DNA of 64,000 nucleotides from Crocinitomicaceae bacterium (lineage in GTDB: Bacteria > Bacteroidota > Bacteroidia > Flavobacteriales_G > Salibacteraceae), in the NCBI GenBank assembly GCA_002713215.1, contig PAVO01000039.1, positions 124,001-188,000 of the forward strand, written 5' to 3'. The notes under the pieces are model-generated. The model did no database searches. It was not told the DNA's origin and was given only the letters and a program-made list of their open reading frames with translations. Below are positions 33,546 to 42,052 of this stretch, in pieces. The stretch's first letter is position 1. Every line of letters starts with the position of its first letter. Both the position numbers and the translations under genes were made by a program.

Positions 33546-34295
33546 TTAAGCGGAAAGTGAAAAAAGGGCGTATGGACTATTGGTACTTTTATTTGTACCA
33601 ATCCATTTTTTTAAATTAAAGCCCGGGTTGTCAACTACGAAAAGTGTCTTCTCTGAAAGATTAATGACTTTTTTATCAGCGCTTTGCAATTCACCATGAA
33701 CCTTGTGAATCGACAAGTTACTGCACTTGGTTTTTAAATACTCAAACAACAATTTTTCTTCATCAACGGTTAGCCCATCTTTACTATTATCCATAAATCT
33801 TAAAAGCAAAGAGTCACCGTCCTTGCAAATAGCTGGAAATAAATAGCAGAATTTTTTAAATGCTACCATCGTATTTTCAGAGCGGGTACTTAGAAATACA
33901 ACATCTTTAAATTTTTGACCGGTTATGGGGATAATAAGCAAAGGCAGAAATACGTTGTTCAAATTTTCGGTGCTAACTATTTTTCTAACATTCTCATAAT
34001 CGCTTTCGTCAGTTACCAATAAATCGTAGTAATCAATCGCCAAATTAAATGCTCCGGAGCTTAATGGCTCGGATTGCGCAAGCCGATATTTATTACTTGA
34101 ATCATAATATTGCTTGCTTGTGGTTATAAGGTTTTTAAAATGGTCTCCAATTCTCTTCTCGCTTTTTTTTATTGGATAGTCCAAAAACACTATGTCAATT
34201 GAACAATTCGTAAAATGTTGGTGCATGAAATCAATTGTTCCGATATTATGATCGATATCATTTTTAAGAATCAGGATTATTTTTTTTCTCTCCAT
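33546..34295 (-). CDS. Diverged USP-like protein of unknown function
   Basis: 249 residues, no signal peptide or membrane helix. The secondary-structure pattern resembles two alpha/beta USP-like halves: IILILKNDIDHNIGTIDFM and FKDVVFLSTRSENTMVAFKKF. The ATP-binding glycine loop is absent in both halves. I do not recognise a named family; the USP link rests on fold-like pattern and position. The cluster (this gene, the small membrane protein and the two-domain USP) lies downstream of a Crp/Fnr-type regulator on the same strand. Confidence 0.7.
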   Translation of the reverse strand: MERKKIILILKNDIDHNIGTIDFMHQHFTNCSIDIVFLDYPIKKSEKRIGDHFKNLITTSKQYYDSSNKYRLAQSEPLSSGAFNLAIDYYDLLVTDESDYENVRKIVSTENLNNVFLPLLIIPITGQKFKDVVFLSTRSENTMVAFKKFCYLFPAICKDGDSLLLRFMDNSKDGLTVDEEKLLFEYLKTKCSNLSIHKVHGELQSADKKVINLSEKTLFVVDNPGFNLKKWIGTNKSTNSPYALFSLSA

Positions 34296-34489
34296 TGAAA
34301 GTCTATTTAATTAGCGATAGATTTTCGGCAAAAAAAGAGACCTAATATTTAGTTTTTGTTTTTGATCGTCACAACCAATCACCAACTACAGCTGATTAGT
34401 ACGTAGCGACTATTTGAAATTATATGTCTCTTAACATTCGACGCCTAGCAAATGTCCCTGAAACATTTAGAAATTCAAATGAGGGGCAT

Positions 34490-34518
34490 CAAAAACAATT
34501 ATGATATTAATCATTATT
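34490..34518 (-). terminator. Weak terminator or inverted repeat after the Crp/Fnr gene
   Basis: On the minus strand, AATAATGAT, 4 nt, then ATCATAATT form a 9-bp AT-rich stem with one mismatch, followed by GTTTTTG. It overlaps the regulator stop codon. The half-sites ATGAT-N4-ATCAT also resemble an FNR box, but the position and T-tract fit a terminator better. Confidence 0.45.
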
Positions 34519-35227
34519 AGTACAGGTTGGCTATCCGAATCAGCTTCTGATCTTCAAGGACTTTTATTTTACGTCCCTGCGTTTCTATTAACTTATCTTC
34601 TTTAAAATCATGAAGAAGTCGAATCAATGTTTCTGTAGCCGTACCTACAATATTAGCCAGATCTTCCCGGGTTAAATTAATCTCCGCAGTTCCGTTGCTT
34701 TGATCATCCGCACCGTAGGTTTCTTTCAGCATTAACAATGCACCCGCCAATCGTTCACGAACCGGTTTCTGAGCCAATGAGGTTAACGAATCTGCCATAG
34801 AACCTAAATCCCTTGACATACTTTTAATAATGGTTTGCGTAAAATTTGAATCCTCGCGAAGTACATGAAGAAAGTCGGACTTGGGTATAAAACATAAGGT
34901 TGCTTCTTCTAAGGTTTCTGCACTTACCGGATACTGATCTTCACTAAGCATAGCACGATATCCCATAATATCTCCAGCCTTAAGTATCTGAATAATCTGA
35001 TCCTTGCCTTCAGCACCGGTTTTATAAATTTTAATCTTACCGGAATTAATACAGAATACCCCAAGCGGGCGAGTTCCCTCATGAAAAACTACCTGATTCT
35101 TTTTGTAAACAGTGCAGCTCTTATTTCTATTTATTTCCTCACGGCTTTCTGAGCACAATCCACCAAAAAGTGAACTATCACGAACACTACAAAGACCACA
35201 TTCAATGTCTACTCTTCTAGAACGCAT
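34517..35227 (-). CDS. Crp/Fnr-family transcription regulator with N-terminal Cys cluster
   Basis: 236 residues. The N-terminus carries cysteines at 10, 13, 25 and 38 (ECGLC..., GGLC), reminiscent of FNR-type [4Fe-4S] oxygen sensing. A cNMP-binding-like beta-roll spans about 40-150. A winged helix follows, with INLTREDLANIVGTATETLIRLLHDF and LIETQGRKIKVL. Family knowledge suggests control of low-oxygen or redox genes. It has the best promoter in the window and sits upstream of universal-stress genes, its plausible targets. Whether it holds a cluster is not shown. Confidence 0.88.
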   Translation of the reverse strand: MRSRRVDIECGLCSVRDSSLFGGLCSESREEINRNKSCTVYKKNQVVFHEGTRPLGVFCINSGKIKIYKTGAEGKDQIIQILKAGDIMGYRAMLSEDQYPVSAETLEEATLCFIPKSDFLHVLREDSNFTQTIIKSMSRDLGSMADSLTSLAQKPVRERLAGALLMLKETYGADDQSNGTAEINLTREDLANIVGTATETLIRLLHDFKEDKLIETQGRKIKVLEDQKLIRIANLY

Positions 35228-35252
35228 GCAAATGATTTGTTTATAAGGTATA

Positions 35253-35283
35253 CAAATGTACGTCGGAATCGGATAAATTCAAA
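35253..35283 (-). promoter_or_regulatory. Full promoter of the Crp/Fnr gene
   Basis: Minus strand: TTTG (35283-35280), 19-bp spacer, TACATTTG (35260-35253), which is the textbook Bacteroidota arrangement. The start codon follows 25 bp downstream. Confidence 0.8.
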
Positions 35284-35332
35284 TTTCATAAGCATGATAA
35301 ATTGACACTAAAAATAATTGGTCGATCCTTGA

Positions 35333-35362
35333 TTTGGCGAGAATTTCAATTGCTTATTTTTG
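35333..35362 (+). promoter_or_regulatory. Full promoter of the dihydrolipoamide acyltransferase gene
   Basis: TTTG at 35333-35336, 18-bp spacer, TATTTTTG at 35355-35362, and the ATG at 35381. It is divergent from the Crp/Fnr promoter about 50 bp away, so the regulator could influence both. Confidence 0.75.
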
Positions 35363-35380
35363 CAGCCGAAAATCAGGTCG

Positions 35381-36700
35381 ATGGCAGAAATAGAAATTAT
35401 ATTACCGAAAATGGGTGAAAGTGTTGCTGAGGCAACGATTACAACATGGTTAAAAAGTGAAGGAGATACCGTTGAAACAGATGAATCTATTGTAGAAATT
35501 GCCACAGATAAAGTTGATTCTGAAGTTCCTTCTCCAGGTGAGGGGGTTTTGTCGAAAATATTGGTAGGTGAAGGAGAAGTTGCTCAGGTAGGGCAAGCCA
35601 TAGCAATTTTAAGCACCGATGGTGAACAACCAGCGGAAACCCCTGCTCCGGCAGCAGCCGAAGTTGAGGCGCCTGTAGCTGTTGAAGCTGCACCGAGTAA
35701 TGAAAAGGTTACTCCCAGCGAAGAAGTAATCGCTATCAACAATTCAAATCGATTCTATTCTCCATTGGTAAAAAATATTGCCAAAAAAGAAAGCATTCCA
35801 CAGGCAGAACTAGATGCCGTTCCAGGAACCGGACAAGGGGGACGAGTTACAAAAAAGGACATTTTATCCTACATAGAAAATAGAGGTGCTGCTCCAGCCG
35901 AGAAACCAGCTGAAGTGAAGCCTTCGGTAGCTTCTGCACCAAAAGCAGCCAAACCAGTGGTTCCAAGTGCCCCGTCGCATGATCATGGAGATAACGTAGA
36001 AATCATTGAAATGGATCGGATGAGAAAACTCATTGCCGATCATATGGTTCTATCGAAGCATACTAGTCCTCACGTGACCTCTTTTGTTGAAGCAGATGTA
36101 ACCAACATTGTGAACTGGAGAAATAAAATTAAGGATGACTATTTTAAGCGTGAAGGTGAGAAATTTACGTTTACACCAATTTTCATGGAAGCTTTAATCA
36201 AAGCGATAAAAGATTTCCCAATGATCAATGTTTCTGTCGACGACAACAAAATAATCCGAAAAAAAGACATAAACGTTGGTATGGCAACTGCCTTGCCAAG
36301 CGGCAACCTTATTGTTCCGGTTATTAAAAGAGCCGATAATTTAAATCTGGTTGGACTTTCAAAAACAGTTAATGATCTGGCAACCCGGGCAAGGAATAAC
36401 AAATTACAACCTGATGAAATTCAAGGTGGAACCTATACCATTACCAATGTTGGTTCTTTTGGAAATGTAATGGGAACTCCTATTATCAATCAGCCCCAGG
36501 CTGCTATTATGGCTGTCGGAGCCATCACGAAAAAACCAGCTGTGCTGGAAACTCCGGAAGGAGATGTAATTGCAATTCGTCACAAAATGTTTTTGTCTCA
36601 TTCCTACGACCATCGGGTAGTCGATGGTTCGCTTGGTGGAATGTTTGTAAGAAGAATGGCAGATTACCTTGAAAACTTTGATATAAATCGGGAGTTTTAG
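35381..36700 (+). CDS. Dihydrolipoamide acyltransferase (2-oxo acid dehydrogenase E2)
   Basis: 439 residues from the ATG at 35381. One lipoyl domain (about 1-80, lipoylated Lys in EIATDKVDSEVPS), an Ala/Pro-rich linker, a peripheral-subunit-binding domain (about 125-160, FYSPLVKNIAKKESI...GGRVTKKDIL), a second Pro/Ala linker, and the catalytic domain (about 205-439) with the His in SHSYDHRVVDGSLGG. The single lipoyl domain and sequence style suit a branched-chain or 2-oxoglutarate-type complex. E1 and E3 genes are not adjacent. Intergenic palindromes follow before the OmpA gene. Confidence 0.93.
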   Translation: MAEIEIILPKMGESVAEATITTWLKSEGDTVETDESIVEIATDKVDSEVPSPGEGVLSKILVGEGEVAQVGQAIAILSTDGEQPAETPAPAAAEVEAPVAVEAAPSNEKVTPSEEVIAINNSNRFYSPLVKNIAKKESIPQAELDAVPGTGQGGRVTKKDILSYIENRGAAPAEKPAEVKPSVASAPKAAKPVVPSAPSHDHGDNVEIIEMDRMRKLIADHMVLSKHTSPHVTSFVEADVTNIVNWRNKIKDDYFKREGEKFTFTPIFMEALIKAIKDFPMINVSVDDNKIIRKKDINVGMATALPSGNLIVPVIKRADNLNLVGLSKTVNDLATRARNNKLQPDEIQGGTYTITNVGSFGNVMGTPIINQPQAAIMAVGAITKKPAVLETPEGDVIAIRHKMFLSHSYDHRVVDGSLGGMFVRRMADYLENFDINREF

Positions 36701-36739
36701 TTAACCGAACCATGACTTATCAACGCCCTGTTGGGAATT

Positions 36740-36770
36740 GATTTAAATCTAGATTAACAATCGTTAATCT
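36740..36770 (+). promoter_or_regulatory. Two palindromes upstream of the OmpA/TPR gene
   Basis: GATTTAAATC (36740-36749, perfect 10-bp palindrome) is followed one base later by AGATTAAC-AATC-GTTAATCT (36751-36770, perfect 8-bp arms with a 4-nt spacer). No T-tract follows, so these look more like protein-binding sites than a terminator. They lie about 70-100 bp upstream of the ATG at 36839. Confidence 0.45.
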
Positions 36771-36838
36771 CATTATTTGTATAATTGTAGATTATGGATT
36801 TTACTTTTTTGTAAAAGTCAATTAACAACTTAAATTTT

Positions 36839-39139
36839 ATGCGATTACAGCTATTCATTCCTAAGATAAGTTTCCTGATTATATTCTTAAGTTTTATTGT
36901 TGGGTCAGCACTTTCTCAAAAAGTTTCTAAAACGGAGAAAGCCCTGCATAAGCAGGCTTTTGAAAAACTGGATTTAGAGCAATATGGAGAAGCAGTAAAA
37001 GACTATCTGCAGCTTCTTGAAATGAGACCCAAAAGTTCCCAATATAACTTTGAAATAGGAATAGCCTATTTACGGTCCGCAAAGGAATTCTACAAAGCAG
37101 AAAAGTACTTTGAAGATGCGCTTAAGTACTCCACTGAAGATACAATTGAAGAATTGTTCTTTTACCTGGGCAAATCTTATCAGAATAACCACAAATTTGC
37201 TGAAGCTAAAAAATCCTACCAGAATTTTGAACGATTTATTAAGCCCAGTAAGGATGGTGCTAAACTCAAGGCTCAGGTTAATTGGCTTGAAAAAACCTGT
37301 AATCATGGAGAGTATCATGTTAAGCTAAACACCAAAAACCCGCTTGAAAATAAATCGAAACCGGTAAATGACGTTAAGAAATACTTCTTAAATGCCTCTG
37401 ACTATGTAATCCTGCAGAACCTGGGCAATAAAATCAATTCGGTGCACGATGATGAGGGTGCTGTATTCTTTGATGAGGAGAATGACATCTTTTTCACTTC
37501 CAAAAGAAACCCGTTTGCCAATCCAAATGAATTTACCTATGGAAAGGAGTTTGAACAAATTTATGTTTCGAAATACCAGGACGAAGATTGGGCACTTCCC
37601 AATCTAATTTCAAGTCTTAAGTTATTTGATAGCGGTTTTGACGATCCTTCTTCACAAATTTCTATTGTAGCCGTCAATAAGGATGAAAACACCATGATAC
37701 TGTATAAAGATGAGTTACTTTATGAAACGGTTAAGGAAAATGGAAAATGGTCAAAACCTAAAGCATTTCCTGAGACTATTAACATTAAGAAATCAAGACA
37801 ACCCAGTGCCTACCTGGCAGATGATGGAAAGACACTAATTGTTATTTCTGATAAAGAAGGTGGATATGGCGACCGTGATATGTACATAACTATCAGAGAT
37901 GAAAATGGGAAATGGGGTGAGTTGGAAAATATGGGCTCGGTATTGAATACCGAACAGGATGAAGATACACCGTTTATGATTGGCGATGATTTACTCTATT
38001 TTTCATCAAAAGGACACTCTTCCATTGGTGGCTACGATGTTTTCTTCAGTAAGTTTAAGGATGGAAAATGGAGCAACCCGCAAAGTTTGGGGATTCCGAT
38101 TAACACTCCGCGGGATGAAATAGCTTACATAAGAAGTAAAAAGGATCCGACCATTGCTTATTATGCTTCCGCAAGAGTTGACGGATATGGATATAAAGAT
38201 GTATACCGAATTACGGCGTATTACAAAACCAGGAAAAGAGAAGACCTTCCTTCAATTGCAATGGTAGATTTCTTATCTGACGAATTGAAGAGAAAAGAAG
38301 CGGAAGAAAAGAAAAAGGCAGAAGAAAAAGAAGCTGCAGCAGCAGTGGCTGTTGTAACTCCACCGGTTAAAGAAGAACCTAAGAAAGAAGTTAAAGAAGA
38401 GGTTAATACTGTAGAAGAAGTTAAAAAAGAGCCCGAGGTTGTTGTTGCTAAGAAAGAGCCTCAAAAAGTAGATGAGGATTTGTTCAGAGACATTTTGTTT
38501 AGTTTCAATGGAAATACATTGACTGAAGAAAGTGAGGAGCAAGTAAGGAAAATTGGAGAGTACATGAAGGCTAATCCTGACTTTGTGATTTCATTATCAG
38601 GACATGCCGATTACATTGGTACCGATGAAGTTAATGACGAGGTTTCCAGACAACGTGCTTTAATTGTAACCCGTAAGTTAGTTGCTGCAGGAGTTGATCC
38701 GTATAACGTTAACTATACCTACGAAGGTGAAAGAAACCCTAAAGCGGATGGTAAAAACCCTGATGGATCTGATAACCCTGACGGTAGAGCAAAAAACAGA
38801 CGTGTTGAATTTGAGTTGGGACAATTTGCAATGTACCGTGTAGTTGGATTCGCTTCCAATAGTTCAAGTGTTGGTTCTAAAGGAATGACCACTATACAGG
38901 ATGTTGCTAATTTCATGAAGAGCAATCCAGGAAGGAAGGTTGAGTTGAGTGGTTTCTCTGATTCAGTTGGTAACGCTGCTTACAACAAAGTACTTTCAGA
39001 AAAAAGAGTTTCTGCAGTGGCAGAAGAATTGAAAAAACTAGGAATAGATTCAAGCTTAATTTCAACTAGTTTCTATGGTGAAGAAAGGCCAAGTGCACCT
39101 GGAACTAATTCACGTAGAGTTGAAATTCGAATCAATTAA
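36839..39139 (+). CDS. TPR / PD40-like / double OmpA outer-membrane-associated protein
   Basis: 766 residues. Signal peptide (about 1-27, ending ALSQ), tetratricopeptide repeats (about 30-150), and a WD40-like propeller with PD40-type blades (about 190-460: DIFFTSKRNPFANP, GGYGDRDMYI, IGGYDVFFSKFKDGKW). A Lys/Glu-rich linker (about 480-540) and two consecutive OmpA-C domains follow. Both OmpA domains keep the peptidoglycan-binding Asp and Arg (GHADYIGTDEVN...NRRVEF; GFSDSVGNAAYN...SRRVEI). The plan resembles PorE-type T9SS and gliding-associated proteins, though those usually have one OmpA domain. It probably tethers an outer-membrane complex to peptidoglycan. Confidence 0.9.
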   Translation: MRLQLFIPKISFLIIFLSFIVGSALSQKVSKTEKALHKQAFEKLDLEQYGEAVKDYLQLLEMRPKSSQYNFEIGIAYLRSAKEFYKAEKYFEDALKYSTEDTIEELFFYLGKSYQNNHKFAEAKKSYQNFERFIKPSKDGAKLKAQVNWLEKTCNHGEYHVKLNTKNPLENKSKPVNDVKKYFLNASDYVILQNLGNKINSVHDDEGAVFFDEENDIFFTSKRNPFANPNEFTYGKEFEQIYVSKYQDEDWALPNLISSLKLFDSGFDDPSSQISIVAVNKDENTMILYKDELLYETVKENGKWSKPKAFPETINIKKSRQPSAYLADDGKTLIVISDKEGGYGDRDMYITIRDENGKWGELENMGSVLNTEQDEDTPFMIGDDLLYFSSKGHSSIGGYDVFFSKFKDGKWSNPQSLGIPINTPRDEIAYIRSKKDPTIAYYASARVDGYGYKDVYRITAYYKTRKREDLPSIAMVDFLSDELKRKEAEEKKKAEEKEAAAAVAVVTPPVKEEPKKEVKEEVNTVEEVKKEPEVVVAKKEPQKVDEDLFRDILFSFNGNTLTEESEEQVRKIGEYMKANPDFVISLSGHADYIGTDEVNDEVSRQRALIVTRKLVAAGVDPYNVNYTYEGERNPKADGKNPDGSDNPDGRAKNRRVEFELGQFAMYRVVGFASNSSSVGSKGMTTIQDVANFMKSNPGRKVELSGFSDSVGNAAYNKVLSEKRVSAVAEELKKLGIDSSLISTSFYGEERPSAPGTNSRRVEIRIN

Positions 39140-39160
39140 TACTGGAACTCCACAATATTT

Positions 39161-39186
39161 AAAGCCTCTTCATGGGGCTTTTTTTT
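39161..39186 (+). terminator. Terminator after the OmpA/TPR gene
   Basis: AAAGCCTC-TTCAT-GGGGCTTT (8 bp with one G-T pair) followed by T-rich sequence, 21 bp past the stop. Confidence 0.8.
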
Positions 39187-39199
39187 GATTAATAATCGA

Positions 39200-39964
39200 A
39201 TGAAATTAAATCTTGAACGCCCGATAGCATTTATTGATCTTGAAACCACTGGGGTTAATGTAGCCAAAGATCGAATTGTAGAAATCGCTGTTTTGAAGAT
39301 TCATCCCGACGGACAAAAAGAAGTCAAGGTAAAAAGGGTAAATCCTGAAATGTCAATTCCAACACAGTCGAGTGACATACATGGAATAACAGACGAAGAC
39401 GTTAAGGACTGCCCAACATTTAAACAGTTGGCAAAGTCGCTATTTATATTGCTCAATGATTGTGACGTAGCCGGATTTAATTCCATAAACTTTGACATCC
39501 CTCTACTCACCGAAGAATTTATGAGGGCGGGAATCCGATTCGATGTAAATGAAAAAAATCATATCGACGTCCAAAATATCTTCCATAAAAAAGAACAGCG
39601 AACCTTAATTGCAGGTTATAATTTCTATTGCGGAAAGGAATTAGAAAACGCACACTCTGCCGAAGCTGATATTCTTGCAACCTACGAAATACTGGAAGCT
39701 CAACTCGAAAAATACGATGACCTGGAAAACGATATGAAATCACTTCACGAGTTTTCACAGAGAAGAAAACACGCTGATGTTGCTGGTAGAATTGGCATGA
39801 ACGATAAAGGAAAAGAGGTTTTTAATTTTGGAAAACACAAGAATATACCAGTTGAAGACGTTTTTAAAAAGGAACCTGGGTATTATGGTTGGTTAATGAA
39901 TGGAGATTTTCCGTTGTATACCAAGGAAATATTCAAAGACATTTGGGAACGAAGTAGAAACTAG
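39200..39964 (+). CDS. DnaQ-like 3'-5' exonuclease with DUF3820-like tail
   Basis: 254 residues from the ATG at 39200; an earlier TTG lies in the terminator. DEDDh exonuclease motifs: ExoI FIDLETTGVN (Asp, Glu), ExoII CDVAGFNSINFDIPLL, and ExoIII HSAEADILAT with catalytic His and Asp. The C-terminal about 50 residues (NDKGKEVFNFGKHKNIPVEDVFKKEPGYYGWLMNGDFP) match the short DUF3820-type module often fused to such exonucleases. The role is nucleic-acid trimming or proofreading; the partner is unknown. It starts a plus-strand run continuing with an FAH-family enzyme 2 bp later. Confidence 0.88.
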   Translation: MKLNLERPIAFIDLETTGVNVAKDRIVEIAVLKIHPDGQKEVKVKRVNPEMSIPTQSSDIHGITDEDVKDCPTFKQLAKSLFILLNDCDVAGFNSINFDIPLLTEEFMRAGIRFDVNEKNHIDVQNIFHKKEQRTLIAGYNFYCGKELENAHSAEADILATYEILEAQLEKYDDLENDMKSLHEFSQRRKHADVAGRIGMNDKGKEVFNFGKHKNIPVEDVFKKEPGYYGWLMNGDFPLYTKEIFKDIWERSRN

Positions 39965-39966
39965 TT

Positions 39967-40578
39967 ATGAAAATAATCTGCATTGGAAGAAATTATATTG
40001 ACCACGCCAAAGAACTAAACAATCCAATTCCAGAAAAACCCGTTTTATTCCTTAAACCCGATACTGCTCTACTTAAAAAAGGGGCTCCTTTCTTCTTACC
40101 CGAACATAGTAATAACGTACACCACGAAGCCGAACTAGTCATACGAATAAATCGACTGGGCAAACATATTGAAGAGCGCTTTGCACATAAATACTACGAA
40201 GAAATTGGTCTGGGAATCGATTTTACTGCCCGCGACGTTCAAAAATCGTGTAAAGAGAAAGGCCTTCCCTGGGAAATAGCCAAAGCCTTTGATGGCTCAG
40301 CCCCACTCGGCAAATTTATTGCCATAAAAGACCTTGGAAAAGTAGACAATATCAATTTCGAGTTGAAAAAAAATGGTTCCACGGTTCAATTTGGAAATAG
40401 CTCGGAAATGATCTTTAACTTTAACCAAATTATATCGTACGTGAGTAAAATCTTTACCTTGAAGATTGGAGATTTAATCTACACCGGAACACCGGCAGGA
40501 GTTGGGCCAGTAGTAAAAGGAGATAAAATTCAAGGGTTTATTAATGGAATAGAAGTGTTAAAATGTAAAGTTCTATAG
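39967..40578 (+). CDS. Fumarylacetoacetate hydrolase-family protein
   Basis: 203 residues, the compact FAH/YcgM form. Seen: IICIGRNYIDHAKELN, PVLFLKPDTALLK, the metal-binding VHHEAELVIRI, GIDFTARDVQ, KAFDGSAPLG and IGDLIYTGTPAGVGPV. The family cleaves C-C bonds of diketo acids or decarboxylates oxaloacetate. The substrate cannot be assigned. It begins 2 bp after the exonuclease stop and is followed 2 bp later by the MORN-repeat gene. Confidence 0.92.
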   Translation: MKIICIGRNYIDHAKELNNPIPEKPVLFLKPDTALLKKGAPFFLPEHSNNVHHEAELVIRINRLGKHIEERFAHKYYEEIGLGIDFTARDVQKSCKEKGLPWEIAKAFDGSAPLGKFIAIKDLGKVDNINFELKKNGSTVQFGNSSEMIFNFNQIISYVSKIFTLKIGDLIYTGTPAGVGPVVKGDKIQGFINGIEVLKCKVL

Positions 40579-40580
40579 TA

Positions 40581-41369
40581 ATGCGGTTAATACTATTTTT
40601 TCTAATGGTTCTTCCCACTTTTCTGGCTGCGCAATCAGCGACCAGTCTGGAATTTCCGGCGGTAGATACCATCAATCAGGTGGATAAGAAAGGAAGGAAA
40701 CAAGGAACCTGGAAAAAGAAGCACGAAAATGGAAAAACCAGATACATTGGGCAGTTTATAAACGATAAACCTTCTGGCGAATTTCTTTACTACGACAACT
40801 ATGGAACATTGACCGCTAAAATCAATCATCTTACCAATGACACTGCCGAAGTGAATTTTTTTCATGATGGTAAAAATGTTATGTCCGAAGGCAAATATTA
40901 CAAGATGCAACGAACAGGAATCTGGAAGTTTTATGACCGTGAAGGAGATATTACCTCACAGTGCATTTTCGTGAACGGCAAAAAGCATGGCATGTCTCGG
41001 GTTTATTATAAGGATGGTCACATTACTAAAGAAGAGATTTATGAAAATGGAATCTTAAACGGTGTTGTAAAAGAATTTTTTCCTAGCGGCAAAATCAAAT
41101 TTACCGGAGTATATATCGACGACAATTTAGAAGGTAAGGTTGAATGGTTTCATCCCAATGGTGCCCGTAAAGTTAGGGGCTATTACAAGTATGCCGTACG
41201 AGAAAAAACCTGGACACACTTTGATAGCGGTGGGTCTCCCACTCTATATGAGTATTATGCAAAAGGCAGGTTAAAATGGTCAAAAACGCCCGCTCAGGTA
41301 AAAGCTGAAAAAGAATTAAAGAAACAGAAACAAGACTCCTTAAATTCGTCTCCTGAAATTAAGGAATGA
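40581..41369 (+). CDS. Secreted MORN-repeat protein
   Basis: 262 residues with a signal peptide ending LAAQ (about 18). It contains roughly seven MORN-type (toxin-antitoxin YwqK-like) beta-hairpin repeats with the pattern G.W..Y...G, for example QGTWKKKHENGKTRYIGQF and GIWKFYDREGD, from about 35 to 235. A charged Lys/Gln-rich tail follows. The family is common in Bacteroidota but of unknown function. It overlaps the following lipoprotein by 4 bp (ATGA), so it is coupled to it. Confidence 0.85.
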   Translation: MRLILFFLMVLPTFLAAQSATSLEFPAVDTINQVDKKGRKQGTWKKKHENGKTRYIGQFINDKPSGEFLYYDNYGTLTAKINHLTNDTAEVNFFHDGKNVMSEGKYYKMQRTGIWKFYDREGDITSQCIFVNGKKHGMSRVYYKDGHITKEEIYENGILNGVVKEFFPSGKIKFTGVYIDDNLEGKVEWFHPNGARKVRGYYKYAVREKTWTHFDSGGSPTLYEYYAKGRLKWSKTPAQVKAEKELKKQKQDSLNSSPEIKE

Positions 41370-42052
41370 AAAAGTCCCTCTGGATACTAGCTATTTTACT
41401 TGTTGTTCTTTCCTGTAGAAAAGACACTGGAACTACCACCGACTTAGGATTCAACTATTATCCCGAATCGGTTAATAGTTACAAAGTTTACCAGGTAGAT
41501 AGCTTTGTATTTAACGACTTTACTCACACCATAGATACTTTTCAGTATTACATTAAGGATATAGTAGAAAGTGAATTTGTGGACGATGGGAACCGAAAAG
41601 TAAAGCGAGTAGAACGATACAAAAGTCAAGACAAAACCAAATGGGAAATTCAAAAAGTCTGGACTTTTTATAAAAACTCTTTTCAAGTAGAAGAACAGGT
41701 AGACAATATCAGGTACATTAAACTGAACTTTCCAGTAGAAATTAATAAATCGTGGAATGGAAATGCGGCCAACGTAATGGATAAAGAGAATTATAACTAC
41801 GGAAGCAAGACAATTGACACCAACATAAGTGGTTTTAGTTTAGCCCGTACGATGAAAGTGGAACACTTCTACATTACCGATCCATTACAGATTAATACGG
41901 AAATAAGGTACGAGCACTATACTCCTGATATTGGCCTTGTAAATCGTTATGAAAAAATGGTAAAACGATTTACCACCGGAGTTCCCGGAGATCCTGTTGT
42001 TGATTCTGGATATGTATTGTCAATGCGAATAAATGAATACCACCTTGAATAA
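41366..42052 (+). CDS. Lipoprotein of unknown function
   Basis: 228 residues. Signal with lipobox VVLSC (Cys17). The mature part looks beta-rich and includes YYPESVNSYKVYQVDSF and a long antiparallel-type sequence, with no catalytic motif. It starts within the MORN gene stop, and its end overlaps the subtilisin-like gene by 20 bp. The arrangement of MORN protein, lipoprotein and T9SS protease suggests a common envelope function; that is inference. Confidence 0.8.
   Translation: MKKSLWILAILLVVLSCRKDTGTTTDLGFNYYPESVNSYKVYQVDSFVFNDFTHTIDTFQYYIKDIVESEFVDDGNRKVKRVERYKSQDKTKWEIQKVWTFYKNSFQVEEQVDNIRYIKLNFPVEINKSWNGNAANVMDKENYNYGSKTIDTNISGFSLARTMKVEHFYITDPLQINTEIRYEHYTPDIGLVNRYEKMVKRFTTGVPGDPVVDSGYVLSMRINEYHLE

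Noticed and set aside
34501-34514. FNR-box-like ATGAT-N4-ATCAT
   Set aside because: It lies at the 3' end of the regulator gene inside a larger AT-rich hairpin followed by a T-tract, so a terminator is the simpler reading. No promoter element sits at the right distance.
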